From Macrosoma leucophasiata (Eukaryota; Arthropoda; Insecta; Lepidoptera; Hedylidae): a stretch of 64,000 bases of DNA. The notes beneath the pieces are model-generated. The model worked only from the letters and a program-made list of their open reading frames with translations, ran no database searches and had not been told where the DNA came from. A program made the position numbers and the translations under genes. Position 1 is the first letter of the stretch. Each line of letters opens with the position of its first letter. Shown here piece by piece: positions 46,801 to 59,100 of the stretch. The DNA is taken from the NCBI GenBank assembly GCA_036365455.1, contig JAWQUS010000003.1, positions 206,001-270,000 on the forward strand, given 5' to 3'.

Positions 46801-47778
46801 TTGGTCTTGAACCTCAGAAAACATAAAAAGTACAAAAACTAAGCCCAAATTAAGGATTAATAGAAATAACAAGTACTTCTATGAGAGGTGGATTGAGGCA
46901 CTGCATGTGATATCCGAGATCGCAGCCATCACATAGTAACATGGTCTCCTCATTCTCTGTACTTCCACAGACCTGCCGAAAAAAACTAAGTTATCAATGC
47001 TAACACTAATTATTTTTACACAAATAACTATTAACATTCATACTATACAGACCTCACAAACTGTAGGATCTTCCATGACAAGTAATTCTACTGAAGGTCT
47101 ACGTTCCACCACCTTCACAGGCTCGGTGCGTAGAACTCTGCCTCCCGCGCATGCTCTCACAACTATCGAGTCAAAAATCAACCGGTCCACAGGACAGGTA
47201 TTTACATTTTTCGACCATTCAGTGATACAATCAAGACAGAAGATGTGCTCGCAGGTCTGCGGCGTTCCCACCTCTTGATCAGTGAAACGCAACAGGCATA
47301 TGGAACATTTGTCGGAGTTGCCTTCTGAACTGTCCGAAGCGAAGCCGGAAGCAGGCTTAGCACTCGACGGCGCGGCGCCGGTGGCGATGGGGGCGGCAGC
47401 GCGGGAGCCGGGCCGCTCGGTCGCCCAGCCCGAGCTGCTGCCCGCACTGTCGCTGTCAGCCTCAGAGTCGCGCAGCTTGGGGAGCGCGCGCCGCCGCCGC
47501 ACCCCAGCCGCAACCACTGAGCTGCCGCTGCTGTCGCTCGCTTCATCTTCACTCACCACCTGAAACCCACCCGACACGTTACACTGTGCGTTCTGCCGCG
47601 ACCCTACGTGCCTCCCCCGCCTCCTGCAGTCGATATTCACCCTCAATCTCTTTCTACGTGTCCCCACCACGCCGACGCTCTCGTCGCTGTCCGACCCAGA
47701 CTCGGACGACACGAAAAACACTTTCTTGATCTTGCGTTTGGGCCGTGGCGGAGAGTCTTCGCTGCCGTCGTCGCTCAT
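34870..47778 (-). CDS. PHRF1: PHD and RING finger domain-containing protein 1 homologue
   Basis: Nuclear E3 ubiquitin ligase-type protein linking chromatin marks with the RNA polymerase II C-terminal domain (family knowledge). Exons, 5' to 3': 47778-47053, 46972-46877, 45237-44818, 44734-44438, 44320-39400, 38845-38748, 37428-37300, 34974-34870. Phases agree and give 2263 aa. RING finger, residues about 158-198: CSICLLRF...[13 protein letters not shown]...CPVDR. PHD finger, about 240-286: [33 protein letters not shown]. Exon 4 gives a basic [20 protein letters not shown] block. The 4.9-kb exon 5 encodes an acidic then SR/RS-repeat linker. The last three exons encode [15 protein letters not shown]...[17 protein letters not shown]...[19 protein letters not shown], the SRI-like tail. 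ATG at 47778 is chosen because the frame upstream has no other ATG. Base composition changes sharply inside exon 5. Confidence 0.95.
35141..35368 (-). mobile_element. Family B SINE-like retroposon, 5'-truncated
   Basis: Poly-T, then AGTGGCAAACAAGCATGCAG to ACACTACCATTTAGCGGC; the first 60 or so bases of the family are missing. PHRF1 intron 7. Confidence 0.75.
35630..35765. mobile_element. MITE 4 with imperfect inverted ends
   Basis: GGTGAGATTCACAGACCCCA is mirrored by GCGGTCTGTGAATATCACC, and AAGTACGCTTCGAACTGTCA by TGACAGTTCTAAGCATACTT. The element is one long imperfect hairpin of about 130 bp. A partial end occurs near 45975. PHRF1 intron 7. Confidence 0.7.
35931..37188 (+). pseudogene. 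Mariner transposon with frameshifted transposase
   Basis: Inverted ends GGTTGGGGAAAAAGTCTTTT and, at the right, AAACTTTTTCCCCAAACT, flanked by TA at 35931-35932 and 37187-37188. The transposase starts at about 36106 ([18 protein letters not shown]), with a helix-turn-helix part [20 protein letters not shown] and catalytic region [29 protein letters not shown], i.e. the D,D34D triad of mariner. There are three lesions: a frameshift in the A-run near 36155, a short deletion with frameshift near 36420 after HLKK, and a two-base loss near 36870. It is intact at both ends but cannot encode a full protein. It lies antisense in the last PHRF1 intron. Confidence 0.93.
37515..37630 (-). mobile_element. 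Family B-related fragment
   Basis: CTGGCAAACAAGCATACAAT to GATGCGTTGCCACTTCTGA, diverged from the main family. PHRF1 intron 6. Confidence 0.5.
38325..38450 (-). mobile_element. Copy of the tRNA-like element of 11084-11592, deleted
   Basis: Carries GGCGAGACTCGAACTCGCGA and CTGGGAATCTAGTCCAGCCG as at 11170-11240, then jumps from GCTCTTC directly to GCATTAACACATG, losing the D-arm end. PHRF1 intron 6. Confidence 0.7.
38555..38640 (-). mobile_element. tRNA-derived SINE family E, head only
   Basis: AGGATCGAACCCGCGATCCT and CGGTCATCTCACACCGCTGG match the head of the copy at 24180-24390. PHRF1 intron 6, about 100 bases from exon 6. Confidence 0.65.
46036..46498. mobile_element. Putative element with 14-bp inverted ends
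   Basis: AAAGGAGATGTTGC (46036-46049) and GCAACATCTCCTTT (46485-46498) are exact inverted copies 463 bp apart in PHRF1 intron 2. No internal coding frame was seen. The short ends could be chance. Confidence 0.4.
46555..46610. repeat. Perfect 23-bp hairpin with a 10-nt loop
   Basis: Left arm 46555-46577 and right arm 46588-46610 are exact reverse complements (core TTTTCTCTCTATTACATGA). It lies in PHRF1 intron 2. Confidence 0.9.
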
Positions 47779-49090
47779 GGTGCGTCGTAAACACTGACGT
47801 ACGGATGCTGCTTTGGTACGCACGACACGAAGTGCTTCGCAAAGGTGTAAATGACCTTTGCAAATGAAATTTCTATGACATCTGGATCCGAACTGATTGA
47901 ATTCATCCAGCTAATAATCTCAAGTGACACATTAAAACAGTTTTTCTACTTATAATTATGGCAAACACGCTCATGAAAATTATTTTTATATTTTGACAGC
48001 AAGCCGCTTTCGACGGTCAGTCGGCCATTTTCATTACGGAACAATCGCCTGTGTGTTGCCAAGTAAAGTGCAAGTAAAGTGATTGTTAATAGTTTCAAGT
48101 CCCTATAAAATCATGTCTGGATATTATAAGAGAATGTACCTACAGGTTCATATTACATAATTCATCTATACTATTAAGTGCCTAATGGCATCATTCGAAT
48201 CGTTAATTTATAGAATTGAAAAAATCACATCACTTCAGTAAATTATTAGTCTGTGCATGAATTAGAGGTGAGGAGTATTTATCGGAACAGGTAAAAATCA
48301 CAGGTAGAAGGCAGATAACAGATACCAGTTGCTCTCGTGGTTAACAAATACCTGTTCCTAAAAATACTCTCAATCTATGATACGCTCAAGTAACAGTCGC
48401 CAGTCATATAACAGGTAGGCTCTGATAACAGTCAATACCAATACACACGACACTGTTCTGTTCTCATCATCCGTCTCAATTCATCTTACACGAATCTCAC
48501 TGGTTAAAACGAGACGTACCTAGTATTTTATCCGAAAAATACAATTGGCAGTTGAGCAGGAACAAACCATCTTTGACAAATGCCTCCTAAATTTGGTAGT
48601 GTAATCTGTTATTGCTTTGATAATAGTACATCTCGCTCATTCCTGATTTGAATAGCCGTGCTAAAACGAGAAGCACCTAGTATTTTATTATCCGACAAAT
48701 ATGTGTAGTTTTACTAGAGGAAGTCATCCTGTTTCTGGCCATGTTATATGTTCTGTTCGGAAATAGATACGAACAAATTGTAAGAGAATAAAGTGTAATA
48801 ATATTATTATTTTACAATGTTGAAACAATTAACGGTATTACTTTTTTATGTAAATATTATTAAGCTTATAAATAAGTTTATTTTTTTATTTTATTATGTA
48901 GATTAATTAAGGTTTTTTATTAACGGCTGATAATTTAAGTACAATTGTAAACGGTACTATAATATAGTTCGCTATAACGGCTTATAGATGGCGCTACTAT
49001 GTTTAATAAAACGTCCTAAATGACGCTGTAGAGAATTTGTGGCAATATTGCATATTTCTCAACCTAAATTGGATAAATTATACCGTTAAT
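47779..49090. other. Intergenic upstream of PHRF1, no gene confirmed
   Basis: The first 100 bases should contain the PHRF1 5' UTR and promoter; I see no TATA box. A short plus-strand start at 48113 (MSGYYKRMYLQ, then CAG|GTTCAT) could be a divergent first exon, but no continuation was found. The rest is AT-rich and featureless. Confidence 0.45.
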
Positions 49091-49432
49091 AATACAACGC
49101 CCCGACGCGTTTCGCGCCGCGCCCGCCCCTGATCCCGACCCTATCTCCGGCCCCGCGAGGCCGATGACATTCCGGTTATCACCAACCGAATGGAGTAGAG
49201 CAAAAGTTGCACCGCCCATAATCGCATATGCTCATATGTCCCTCCGCAACGCCCTAAGTCGAGGCACGGACCCACATGGGTCACCCTTAGGCAGTTGCGC
49301 TAACTTTTTTGCTAGGCTGGAGCGCCTTCTGCACTCGCCGATTTCCCGGTGGAGTAGACTAGTGCCGTCTCGAGACAAGCCGCCTACACAAAGCCCACAT
49401 ACAAAAAAAAAAAAAAATTAAAAAAAAAAATG
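49090..49432 (+). mobile_element. GC-rich retroposon end with poly(A) tail
   Basis: A GC-rich block in AT-rich surroundings ends AGCCCACATAC followed by an A-run, a short TT break and more A. The abrupt composition change and tail suggest a 5'-truncated retroposon; the family was not recognised. Confidence 0.55.
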
Positions 49433-49943
49433 GATAAATTATTCAAACTGTGACGAGTCGTATTATTATTATCCCCTCTCACAGTAATTGTGGTACTTAC
49501 GGTGGTAATTAACCGTCTGTCTGTCTGTTTGTTTTTACAACAATCTTGTATGAACATTGTGTATTAAAACTTTCAACAAATTGTGTTTTTAAAAGTGCAG
49601 TTTATTTTACAGCATAATTATATAATAACCGATTTTATTGAAATTTTAGACTCGAAATTAGTTTATTTTAGGCAGAGAATCTGAAATAATACTACGTTTA
49701 GGTACTTAGACGGTCAGGATTTATTTTGTAAATATTTCAATTTTAAGAACGCATCAGAATCACACTTTATCTCATCATACTGACATGGTTGTGGCAACCC
49801 GTGCCTAGAACAAGAACAGACTAGTATTTAACAACAGATATTAAGAACAGGTATTTCTACGGAACAGGAACCGGTATTGCGATTGACCTGTTAAAACCCA
49901 AGCCTAGCATGAATAAATATTGTGCATGCACAGAGTTGAAGGA

Positions 49944-51890
49944 TACACATGGAGAAGGCACATTCTACTATAGAAACAGTAGTTATACAATAATGGGTAA
50001 AATCGACACATGTCTGACAAAAGCAGTTTTGACTCTTTCTAACTAACCAGTAGCTCCCTTTGTAAAAAGAGACACAAGTGACGCAGAGTATCAATTCTGG
50101 AAATGATTTGATGTGACGTCATACTTATGCCTTCGCGTGCCTGTCGGCGCCATTGTATGCGCCCGAATTGTGGTAAATCTGTTGTCAAACAAACAGGTCC
50201 TCGTAATATTTTTGCTGTTTTCTTGAAAACTAAATCTTTTAACTAGATAATGTGGTATTCTAGGTTTTGCTTTATGTTGACTGATTATGCTCTCGTACTG
50301 CTTGAAACAGAGTGGTGCAAGGAAAAACGAAAATAATCTTGGATTGAACTTTGTGAGGTTATGTACAATTTTTTACGGATTGTGTCGTATTCGGTGGGAT
50401 TTTGAAATGCAGTGATATATCGTAATATGTTTTATTAAGAGCTTTGAAGACCTGTGTTAGTTTCGTATGACTTATACGACTTTTAATGCTATTCATTCTT
50501 TTCTAAAAATAGCATTTTTATATAGTGATGTACGAATACTAACCTGATATATCAAAGTATCGATCATAATCATAATCATTTATTCTCAAGAACATAGTAT
50601 TACATGCTTTGGTCTTAAATATTTGATTGTATCATATGTTCTGCCGCTCACGGCATGCGGCATATAAAATTATTTTCATATCAATTTAAATTATGTAATA
50701 TTATATTGTATTAGCATTATACTCGATAGAATTTCTTGTTTCTTAATAAAATATCGAAGAAGAAATTGATGTAGATTAAATCATTTTTCTCCTTTTTTGC
50801 ACCCGATATAGCATGGAATTTTTTTTAGATATTGTTAGAGTGTAATATAAGTATAAGTACAACATAACACAGTTTTTTTTTCATTTCATGAAGTGGCATA
50901 CAGGTATCAGTTTGCATTGGTAAGTAATAGCCTATCAGTCTACACGAAACCAGAGCTTTCAATCTAAATGCGTTGCCACTTCTAAGGCCTAAGACATTAC
51001 GCATCTGTGCTGGAAATCACAGGGCCGTACAGATCTGTGTCACTAACTTCTACATGCGTATCATCTGAAAAAAATTGAAGCAGGTTCCATTTCTTTTCAA
51101 TTACTCATATCATTAACATACTTAGAGCCGTTCCTGCTACTTTTATAATATTGTTTAAGGTATAGTAATAATGAAAAAATAAAAAAGATCCTGTTGCACT
51201 CACGTCCAACACGTAAGTAGAAGATCTTTCGAGAATGCACAAAAATCAAATGTGTTTATTGGCCTTTAACTTGACCGAAGCGTCATGGTGCTACTCAAAT
51301 TAACTAAACATAATGATTAAAATTTGGAATACATAGCAACAATATTTACAGAGATGCATTCCAAGGAGCTGGTCAGTATCAGACTCACATTTGAAGGCTG
51401 CTATAGAAAATCCTACTGAAATTCAACATTACCACAATGTGCAATTTTTAGCTCTAGTTCTGGTTGAGAACCTTTCGCAAGCTGCTGGTAATCAATAAGA
51501 TCATTTGAATTAATGAATTTATTTATTTGCTAAAAGTATAGTAGGTACATAAGATCTTCAGTATATAATATAGCTTTCTTTTATATTTCACCATTTAATT
51601 TGCATGCAAATTACAGGGTACATTTTATTACTACATTATAATTATTACAATTATACTCAACTCTAATTTAGTGAGTGGATTTTACTAAGAATAAGCATAC
51701 ATACTTTAAAAGAATAAGAATTCGTGTTGATATAATAGCGATATTAACCGCTCATGTATTAGAAGATGATATCGATATTTATCAAAACAACCCTATGAAA
51801 GGCGGCCATTGTAATCGCCCAAATTTTTGTAGGCAAACACGCCAATTCTGTAGGAATGGACAGTCCATATATAAAGGTCAATGAGATGTG
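49944..51890 (+). repeat. Family A interspersed repeat, copy 3 (longest)
   Basis: Contains all blocks of copies 1 and 2 in order. At 50566-50662 it is interrupted by CATAATCATAATCATTTATT and about 75 bp absent from copy 2, which looks like a very short LINE 3' end with a GATTAT-like tail on the minus strand. Confidence 0.75.
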
Positions 51891-51959
51891 TGTAACGGTG
51901 TGTAACTCTTTACTGTTCTGATTCACTATTCTGAAACATTTCGATGTTCCGAAAGATTA

Positions 51960-53000
51960 GAACACCAATAATATTTCTAGTTCTCCCCCCTCCCTTTTTC
52001 CCTCTCCTTGAGCGTGCCGTGCTGCCCGTCCCTTGGATCAGTGGGACGGAGTAGGTGACTTTGCTCTTAGTGGCGTGATGTGTTGGCTCGGGGTACGGAA
52101 AGAGTCGATGAAACGGTTACCGCTGCCGCCCGCCGATCAGTAGGGGACCCGAACCCAGGCATCACCGATAAACTCTGGCCTGGGAGGCTGTCCCGCCAAC
52201 CGGCGAAAAATCCAGTTTTGCGGTTGTCGTGCCGGAGTAGGAGACCGGAGTGGAACCCGATAATCGCGCACGGGGGGATCGGCGGTCCTTTCGTCCCCCG
52301 GACCTGCAAATTACATCACCACTGCGAGCAGGCATCCCTAACCAACCCGCGCTTTTGACCTTTGAACGGTTAGCATGGCACTCTTTATCCTTTCCTTTCC
52401 TAACGCTGAAAAAAAATCGTGATGTAGTTTAAAAAAAGTGTAGAGGTTTACCAGCGGGCGCCCCTTCCACATTCAAAGTGGATATGTGTAACATCAGAGG
52501 TTTTCACACCAATTTAAACGCCGTTTACCACCACCTGAAAACGGCTAAGCCTACTCTTTTTGATGGAGATTCAGTTATCCTGCCCACAAGATACTTCGTA
52601 TCTCATTTACCCCGGATATACTTTGGAGAGTGTTTTTATTCGCCGTGCTGGGGTATGTCTATACGTCCGTGAGGATATCTGTTGTCCCCATCTCGACCAT
52701 TACGAAGACAAGGACCTGTCCTTATAGTGGGCGCGCGTGGATTACGGAGGTACCATCCGAATCTTCGCGTGCATGTACAGATCCTACAGTGGAGACCGGG
52801 AGACAACTCGCCTATTCGAGCACATTCAGGAGGTCATCGACAGAGTGCTAGAGCAGCACCCTTCGGCGGAGTTGGTAATTCTTGGTGATTTCAATGCGCA
52901 CCATACGGAGTGGTTGGGATCCCGAATCACGGACTTCGCCGGAAGGACTGCTTACAACTTTGCTACGGCGTATGGGCTCACACAAATCGTACCTGGGTTT
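51960..53000 (+). pseudogene. 5' half of a LINE: untranslated leader and endonuclease domain
   Basis: A GC-rich leader (51980-52440) is followed by frame-broken endonuclease sequence: MCNIRGFHTNLNAVYHHLK (52480), then RVDYGGTIRIFACMYRSYSG (from about 52731), LFEHIQEVIDRVLEQHP, LVILGDFNAHHTEWLGSRIT and AYGLTQIV. The GDFN catalytic motif is intact. The frame is lost twice near 52560-52700. Homology stops near 53000, and no reverse transcriptase follows. Confidence 0.75.
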
Positions 53001-53159
53001 ACCTGGGTAATCGTACTTGGTATTTGTTTATTTTTTGTTTTTGGCTATATTCTTTTTTTTCCCTCAGCTATTCCCCCGCGCGCCGCTTACAAACGGTTAA
53101 ATATGTTGACGTTGGCGATGGTAAGGGGCCACACGACAACGTCGTCACCTTGAGTACTG

Positions 53160-53490
53160 GCTGAGAAACTTGCGCAAGCTGCTGGTAATCTATGAGATCC
53201 TCATTTATTTATTTGCCAAAAATATATGTATTAGATACATAATATCTTCAGTATACAATATAGCGCTCTTTTATATTTCACCATATTTATTTGGCATGCA
53301 AATTACAGGATAGATTTTATTACTACATCATAATTATTACAATTATACTCAACTCTAATTTAGTGAGTGGATTTTACTAAGACTAAGCATACATACTTTA
53401 AAAGTGTAAGAATTCGTGTTGATAAATAAAATATCGATATAATGAGAGATGGTATGATAAGATATCGATATAAAATCCTATGAATTATCT
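53160..53490 (+). repeat. Family A fragment
   Basis: Matches 51466-51790 and 22690-22985: CAAGCTGCTGGTAATC, GGCATGCAAATTACAGG, CTCTAATTTAGTGAGTGG, ending in ATATCGATAT. Confidence 0.7.
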
Positions 53491-53726
53491 TAGGTAGTCA
53501 CACCTGTAGGTTAGGGCCTCTGCATGTATATATCTCAATGCACACGGTAAATCACCACAGACCAACAACCTAGAGTAAATCACCACTAGGGTTGTTGAGG
53601 CAGTGATTATGAGGAAGAGGAGGAGGAAGAGGAATTGTGAAGCGCAAATTTAGAGGATGCGGATAAGAAAGAGGATTTTTTAATGAGGAAGAGGATGCGG
53701 ATGAGGAAGCGGAAGAGGAAGAACGT

Positions 53727-54050
53727 ACATAACTTCACGCCTGTAATCGTAATCCCCGAAGGGATAGGCAGAGGTAGATGCATGCATTCAAGCATACATG
53801 CAAACACCCACGACTCGCCGGTTACGTTTTCGCCCATGTAACAGGTGGCGAACCTGTTGCCATCTCCGGGCACATTGCCAAACTCCGAGGTACCCTACTG
53901 GGAAACATCCAGAAAATGGAAAAATCCCAATAGCACCAGAGTTATAGGATTTTTAATCGTTATCTCTGATAGTCCCCGATCCGGGAATCGAACCCAGGAC
54001 CCCCAGCGTAGTAGTAGTGGCCTGCTACCACTACGCTACTGAGGCAGTTA
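53727..54050 (-). mobile_element. tRNA-derived SINE family C
   Basis: Inverted full copy of 27805-28127: CCCCGAAGGGATAGGCAGAG at the tail end, GGGAATCGAACCCAGGACCC in the B-box and GCCTGCTACCACTACGCTAC at the head. Confidence 0.85.
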
Positions 54051-54540
54051 ATGATATAATAATAATAATGAACCGTTGAAACATCCAACTGCTGGGCACG
54101 AGTCTCTTCCCTTCTTGAGGGGAGGCCTGGAGCTTACTCCACCACGCTGCTCCAATGCGGGTTGGTGGAGATAACGATTAGTGGCCAACCCGCTGTCGGA
54201 TGTTTTCAAACCGCCCATACATATGGCTTGGGACAATGTTTAACGACTGCTATTTATCTATAGCAACTGGGACCGTCGGCTTAACCCTTTATTCCCATCG
54301 GCCCCCTTTGAGACCGGCACCGGGAATTGAAAAATTGTCACCAAAGTCAATTTTCGACTATTGGTACCTAACGTCCGATGCGAAATGCGAATAAACCATT
54401 GCTGTATAACTATGAAGGGGGCAAATGAAACTAACGACCACCGGGGTGGCCGTTGGCACTAATAGTGCCACCGGCACCCCGGTGCCGGTCTCAGAGGAGG
54501 CCGATGGGAATAAACGGGCTTAACGTGCTCTCCGAAGCAC
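54050..54540. repeat. Unassigned dispersed repeat
   Basis: Includes AACATCCAACTGCTGGGCAC, CCCTTCTTGAGGGGAGGCCT and a hairpin-prone GCACCCCGGTGCCGG stretch. It looks like a non-coding repeat of a kind common in moths, but only one copy is in the window. Confidence 0.4.
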
Positions 54541-55207
54541 GGACACGCGCATTTTAATTTGTTACTAGTGGCCACCCGTCACATACCCGACCGCACCCAT
54601 ATCGCTTAATCGAGTAGATAGCTTGCGTTCTACACCAGCCGCGAGGCCTTGCGCGCTTCAGAAAGATGAAAGGAGGATGATACGAAATTATAAATACTAG
54701 CGGACCTAACCCCAAAATCCGCTGAACTGTCTCTATGTACATAACTACATACGTACATACATACAAAAAATAATAATTAAAAGGGCATTTTCCAGTGGAC
54801 CAAACTATGAATCTAAACCATTCTCAAAACACACACAATAATGAATCATCAAAATCGGTCCAGCAGTTAAGGACGAGTTCAGTAACATACTCGTATCTAC
54901 ACAACACACGCACACAAAAAAAGATGAGTGAATGATACAATGTAATTAAGAAATTCGAAATGAAAATAAGAATGCAGTCTTTATTTCTTTGTTAATTAGG
55001 TACTTAAGTCGAATATAATTATTAAAAATAAAAGAATTGAATACTATTAATCAAAATTAATTGTAGAGAGGTTAATTTTTATAAAAAATAATTTGAAAGC
55101 TGTTTTCCCTGACAACCGGTTTCTTAGCTCATCGTATTATAGACGCAACGCCATAGACACAGTTCTGTCTATGGCAGTACCTATCTTCTCTTCCATCAAT
55201 TGTCCCA

Positions 55208-55510
55208 GTGAACGACTGCTTAGCAAGCATGCTCCGATGGTTCGGGCATATAGAAATAATGTCGAATGAGCGAATGACTAAACAGATATACAATGCGAAT
55301 GTGGATGGTTGCAGAGGCCCAGGAAGACCAAGGCTGACCTACCATGACCAAATAGGTCGAGTTCTGTCTGATGGTGGGGTCAAAAGTCTTAGGAATCGGT
55401 GTGCATGTATGAAGAGAATGATGAAGGTAGACGAGGCACGAGAGGTTTGTCAGAACCGGGATGTCTGGCGCTCTACACTCTCTGCCTACCCCGTTAGGGA
55501 CCTGGCGTGA
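55208..55510 (+). mobile_element. LINE 3' end, reverse transcriptase C-terminus (family D source)
   Basis: A 100-codon frame includes MLRWFGHIEIMSNERMTKQI, CRGPGRPRLTYHDQIGRVL and YPVRDLA just before the stop. This is the WFGH...RGRP end region of many insect LINE polyproteins. Its last 130 bases recur at 17906 and 31890, so 5'-truncated copies have spread. Confidence 0.75.
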
Positions 55511-56110
55511 AGATACGTATACGTACGTACGTAATAAAATTAAAACAAACTAGCAAGGAACAGCGCCAGTGGCGGGATGGAAGGTCTCGCTCGCTTGTCC
55601 GGCCCGGCATCGCGCTGCGGCGTGTGTGTGCGTTGCCATGGATACGAGACGCGCATGCGCAATGAAATTCCTCATAAATTCCTCTTAAAATTTGAGGAAA
55701 CGGTAGCGGAAGGGGAATTTTTGTTTTTATTTTTAGGATGCGGAAACGGTTGAAGAACCCAAAATATTGCGGAACTTCCTCATTATGAGGAAGAGGAAGA
55801 GGAATCCTCAACAACCCTAATCACCACAGACAAATATTGGTCTGTGACTTATGTGACTATCACCTAGGTTGTTGGTCTGTGACAATCACTGTGCACTGAG
55901 TACGTTTTTTTAAAAATCTGTGCTTTAGTCGATTAGCTCTGTGGAATCTGTGGATGCCATTATTGGTCTGTGATTTGCGCTGGAAAGAGAATTGTTGCGC
56001 TAATTTGCGCTAGGCGCTAGATTTCTTTTGTACCTACTGGTACTTACGTTTTGATTTCTTTTATATTTTTATCCGGAGACGGAGTGTTTTTACTACAAAT
56101 TAATTAAGAA

Positions 56111-59100
56111 ATGACCGCAGAGAACGAACGTGAAATTTATCATAAGTTGGAAGCCATGAAAGAGATCAGGTAAGTTTATTTTTGCCGAAATTATTCAAAA
56201 TGCCTTCGCACCTGTAGACTCGGATCAATAAACACTTGACACGGATTAGGTTTATGATTGAGCATTTGTATGAATTCGTTCCACACACTCCTCTTAGAAA
56301 AAGGTTGTATTCAGGAGTTGCTAGAAATCAGGTTACGAAATTCTCACTATATTCTTCAAACTCAAATGTATTTGTTTACGTTATTACCGACACTATTTAT
56401 TTTGTTTTTGCAACCAATTTAAACATACCTTGATTTTATTCGATAACATTGTTCTAAATTGAATATTTTATTGCTTAAAGAGCGTAAGTTTGAATAATAT
56501 TTATATAATTTATAGGTTATTTTTGTATCTTTTAGCCAAGTCCACGGGGTAGGCAGAGAGTGGAGCGCCAGATATCCTGATCCTGACATGTAATGTAAAA
56601 CAAGTACGGGGAGGTGTCCCCGTACTTGTTTTACATTTATCATTCTCTTTTACTATTTTTATTACTTACTACTCATAAAGCGAATTTCAACAAGAAATGA
56701 GTAGGCAGTGTTGACTGACAATGGATTAGAAAGGCTACCTGTCCTGGTAGGTACATTGTTTCAACTAAAGCTCTTAAATATATCTTCTAATCAGGGAGAA
56801 TAGCTTATGCCATATCTGTCATACAAAGGTACCAATACAAGCAAAGAACCATAAAATTTTATCTTTTATTATTTGAACATGCACTTAATGAGGTATGCTA
56901 AGTTTTAAACACTTGACAAACTGTGTAACTAACACTGCTTTTATTTTTACTTCATTTTATGTGTAGACCTTGGTGTAAGGCCTTTACTTATTGGAATTAC
57001 CTATTTATTTTAAGATAAAATATGTAATTCATATTTGAAACATTGTCTTGTGATTACATACTGATGATTAATTAAAGTATTATATCTTGAAATGACTCCT
57101 CAAAATTGGAAGTGAAACTGACTGGTATGATAATGAAAGATGAAACAATATGTGAGACTGGTGCATTGATTAACTTGTATTTATCTGATGTTATAATAAA
57201 ATGAAAATAAATGGCTAATTCTACCTTTTTTTTCCTTTTTTTTTATGTAATGTAAGTGGCAAACAAGCATGCAGTTCACATTGATGTTAAGTGATGACTG
57301 CAGCCTATAGACACCCATACTGAGACCAAAGTCAAAATGCAGATGCGTTACCACCCCTGCGGCCTAAGGTGATAATAACGCCTCTGTGCCGGCAATTACA
57401 GGGCCGTACATTACCACCTGACCGGAACATGATAGTGCTGAACACTACTATTTAGGGGCAAGTATATTAGCTAATGCGGTAGTGCCTACGCCCGTGAGCT
57501 CCGTCACTGGAGCTCTACCACCAAATCTTAATTTTTATTGTTTTCGAAAAAAAAAATTATTTAGTATCATAAGTATTGAAAAATATAATGAAAAAGGAAA
57601 CAAACAACGAATACTACTTTATCTATAGATCACAGGAAAAGCTATAAGAAGTTTGGTATTACAGGTTATGAGGAAACTCTCAATTGTGCGGAGTCGAAGA
57701 AAACACAAGTCTGACTTGTTTTTGGCTGGTTTTTGAATAATTTTCAACTTATCCTTACAGCCTGTTACTATGCCATAATGGAAGTAGTTGTAAAATTGAT
57801 AAATGTGTATGTTGTCAGGAACAAGACGATAACCCTGGAGCGGCTGAAGCGCAGCATCGTGAGTGAGGTGCGCAGCGGCGACCAGGAAGGCCGCTGCCTG
57901 GCGCAGTACAAGCGCGAGATGGAGCTGCTGCAGCAGGAGAAGATGAGCCACGTGGAGGAGCTGCGTCAGATACACGCCGATATCAATGCTGTATGTACCA
58001 CTTTGTTTACGTAATGATAGCGCCAAACAAGTGTACAGTTCACATTGGTGACAAAAACCGTGAACCATGAGGTAAAATAATAATATAGTAATATACCAAA
58101 TTTTATTTTTCCTTAACAATAAGGACCTGCCCCTTATTGTAAGTACACTAAACATTGCTTACTTAAATCCTAGTTTTGTGAGGATCTGGTGCCTGAAATA
58201 GGTTTTTGAGTGAATCCTGTGCCACCAGGTCACCAGGCCCCTCCCACAAACAGTTTTCAGAAATAGTAGGTAATCCGATAGTACATTATGTATATAGGTA
58301 TGTGAATTTAAAATAAAGTAGGTATATTATAGCAGTCAGATCACAATAAAAGAAAGCAACTAAAAGAAAAGGAAACGTAATGCAATACTGTTGTACAAAG
58401 TACTTCATTGAGATCTTCAATTGCAGTACTGAAGGTAAAAAATAAACTTAACAACTAGGTACCCAAAAGAATCACAAGTTATAGTAATTGAATAATAGTT
58501 ATAGTGAATATAAGTTAATATGTAGATGCTCTCCTACTACTCTCTGAGGCCTATGTTGTTTTGCTACTGTTTTGCGGTAACCGAAGTATGTATATGACTG
58601 GAAGGGGCCCACAGTTGACAAGGTAGGTTAGCTCTAGGTAGGAAATTCGAAAAGTTTGAAAATTGGTCTGAGTATCTATACACGATCGTACTGCAAAATT
58701 ACCACTTAGCGGTAAGTAGATTAGATAATGCGGTGGTGCCTACGCCCGCGAGCTCTGTCGCTGGAGCTCTGCCACCAGTAAAAAATATTGATACATTGTT
58801 CAACATTAAATTGCATACAGTTCTCAGACTATCAAATTCAATATGTTGTTTGTGGGAGTCAGGAAGTGAGTGTTTTGGCATCCTAGTAGCAAGGCAATAA
58901 GTGGCACCTGTGCGGGCCGTGTTTGTTGTTGCGGCGCGGCGCGGGGGGAGACCATTCGCCCGCGAACAATTGGGACTGCTCACTGTGTTTATTTTGCCTG
59001 TCAGGGAGAGATCGCCCGCCGCGCTTTATACGTTTTAGCGTAGGGCTGTGCATTGTAAATAAAATAATATTTTTAGTCATAACATTTAATAAGGTATATT

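Larger units (their letters stand above)
53556..55881. other. Repeat complex between 18-bp inverted repeats
   Basis: CACAGACCAACAACCTAG (53556-53573) and its exact reverse complement (55864-55881) bound 2.3 kb. Just inside both ends are purine-rich GAGGAAGAGGAA stretches (53600-53725 and 55770-55805). Between them lie SINE C, unassigned repeats and a LINE end. Confidence 0.5.

Noticed and set aside
47779..47823. An upstream extension of PHRF1 exon 1 (open to 47823)
   Set aside because: The extension has no ATG; the first ATG is at 47778.
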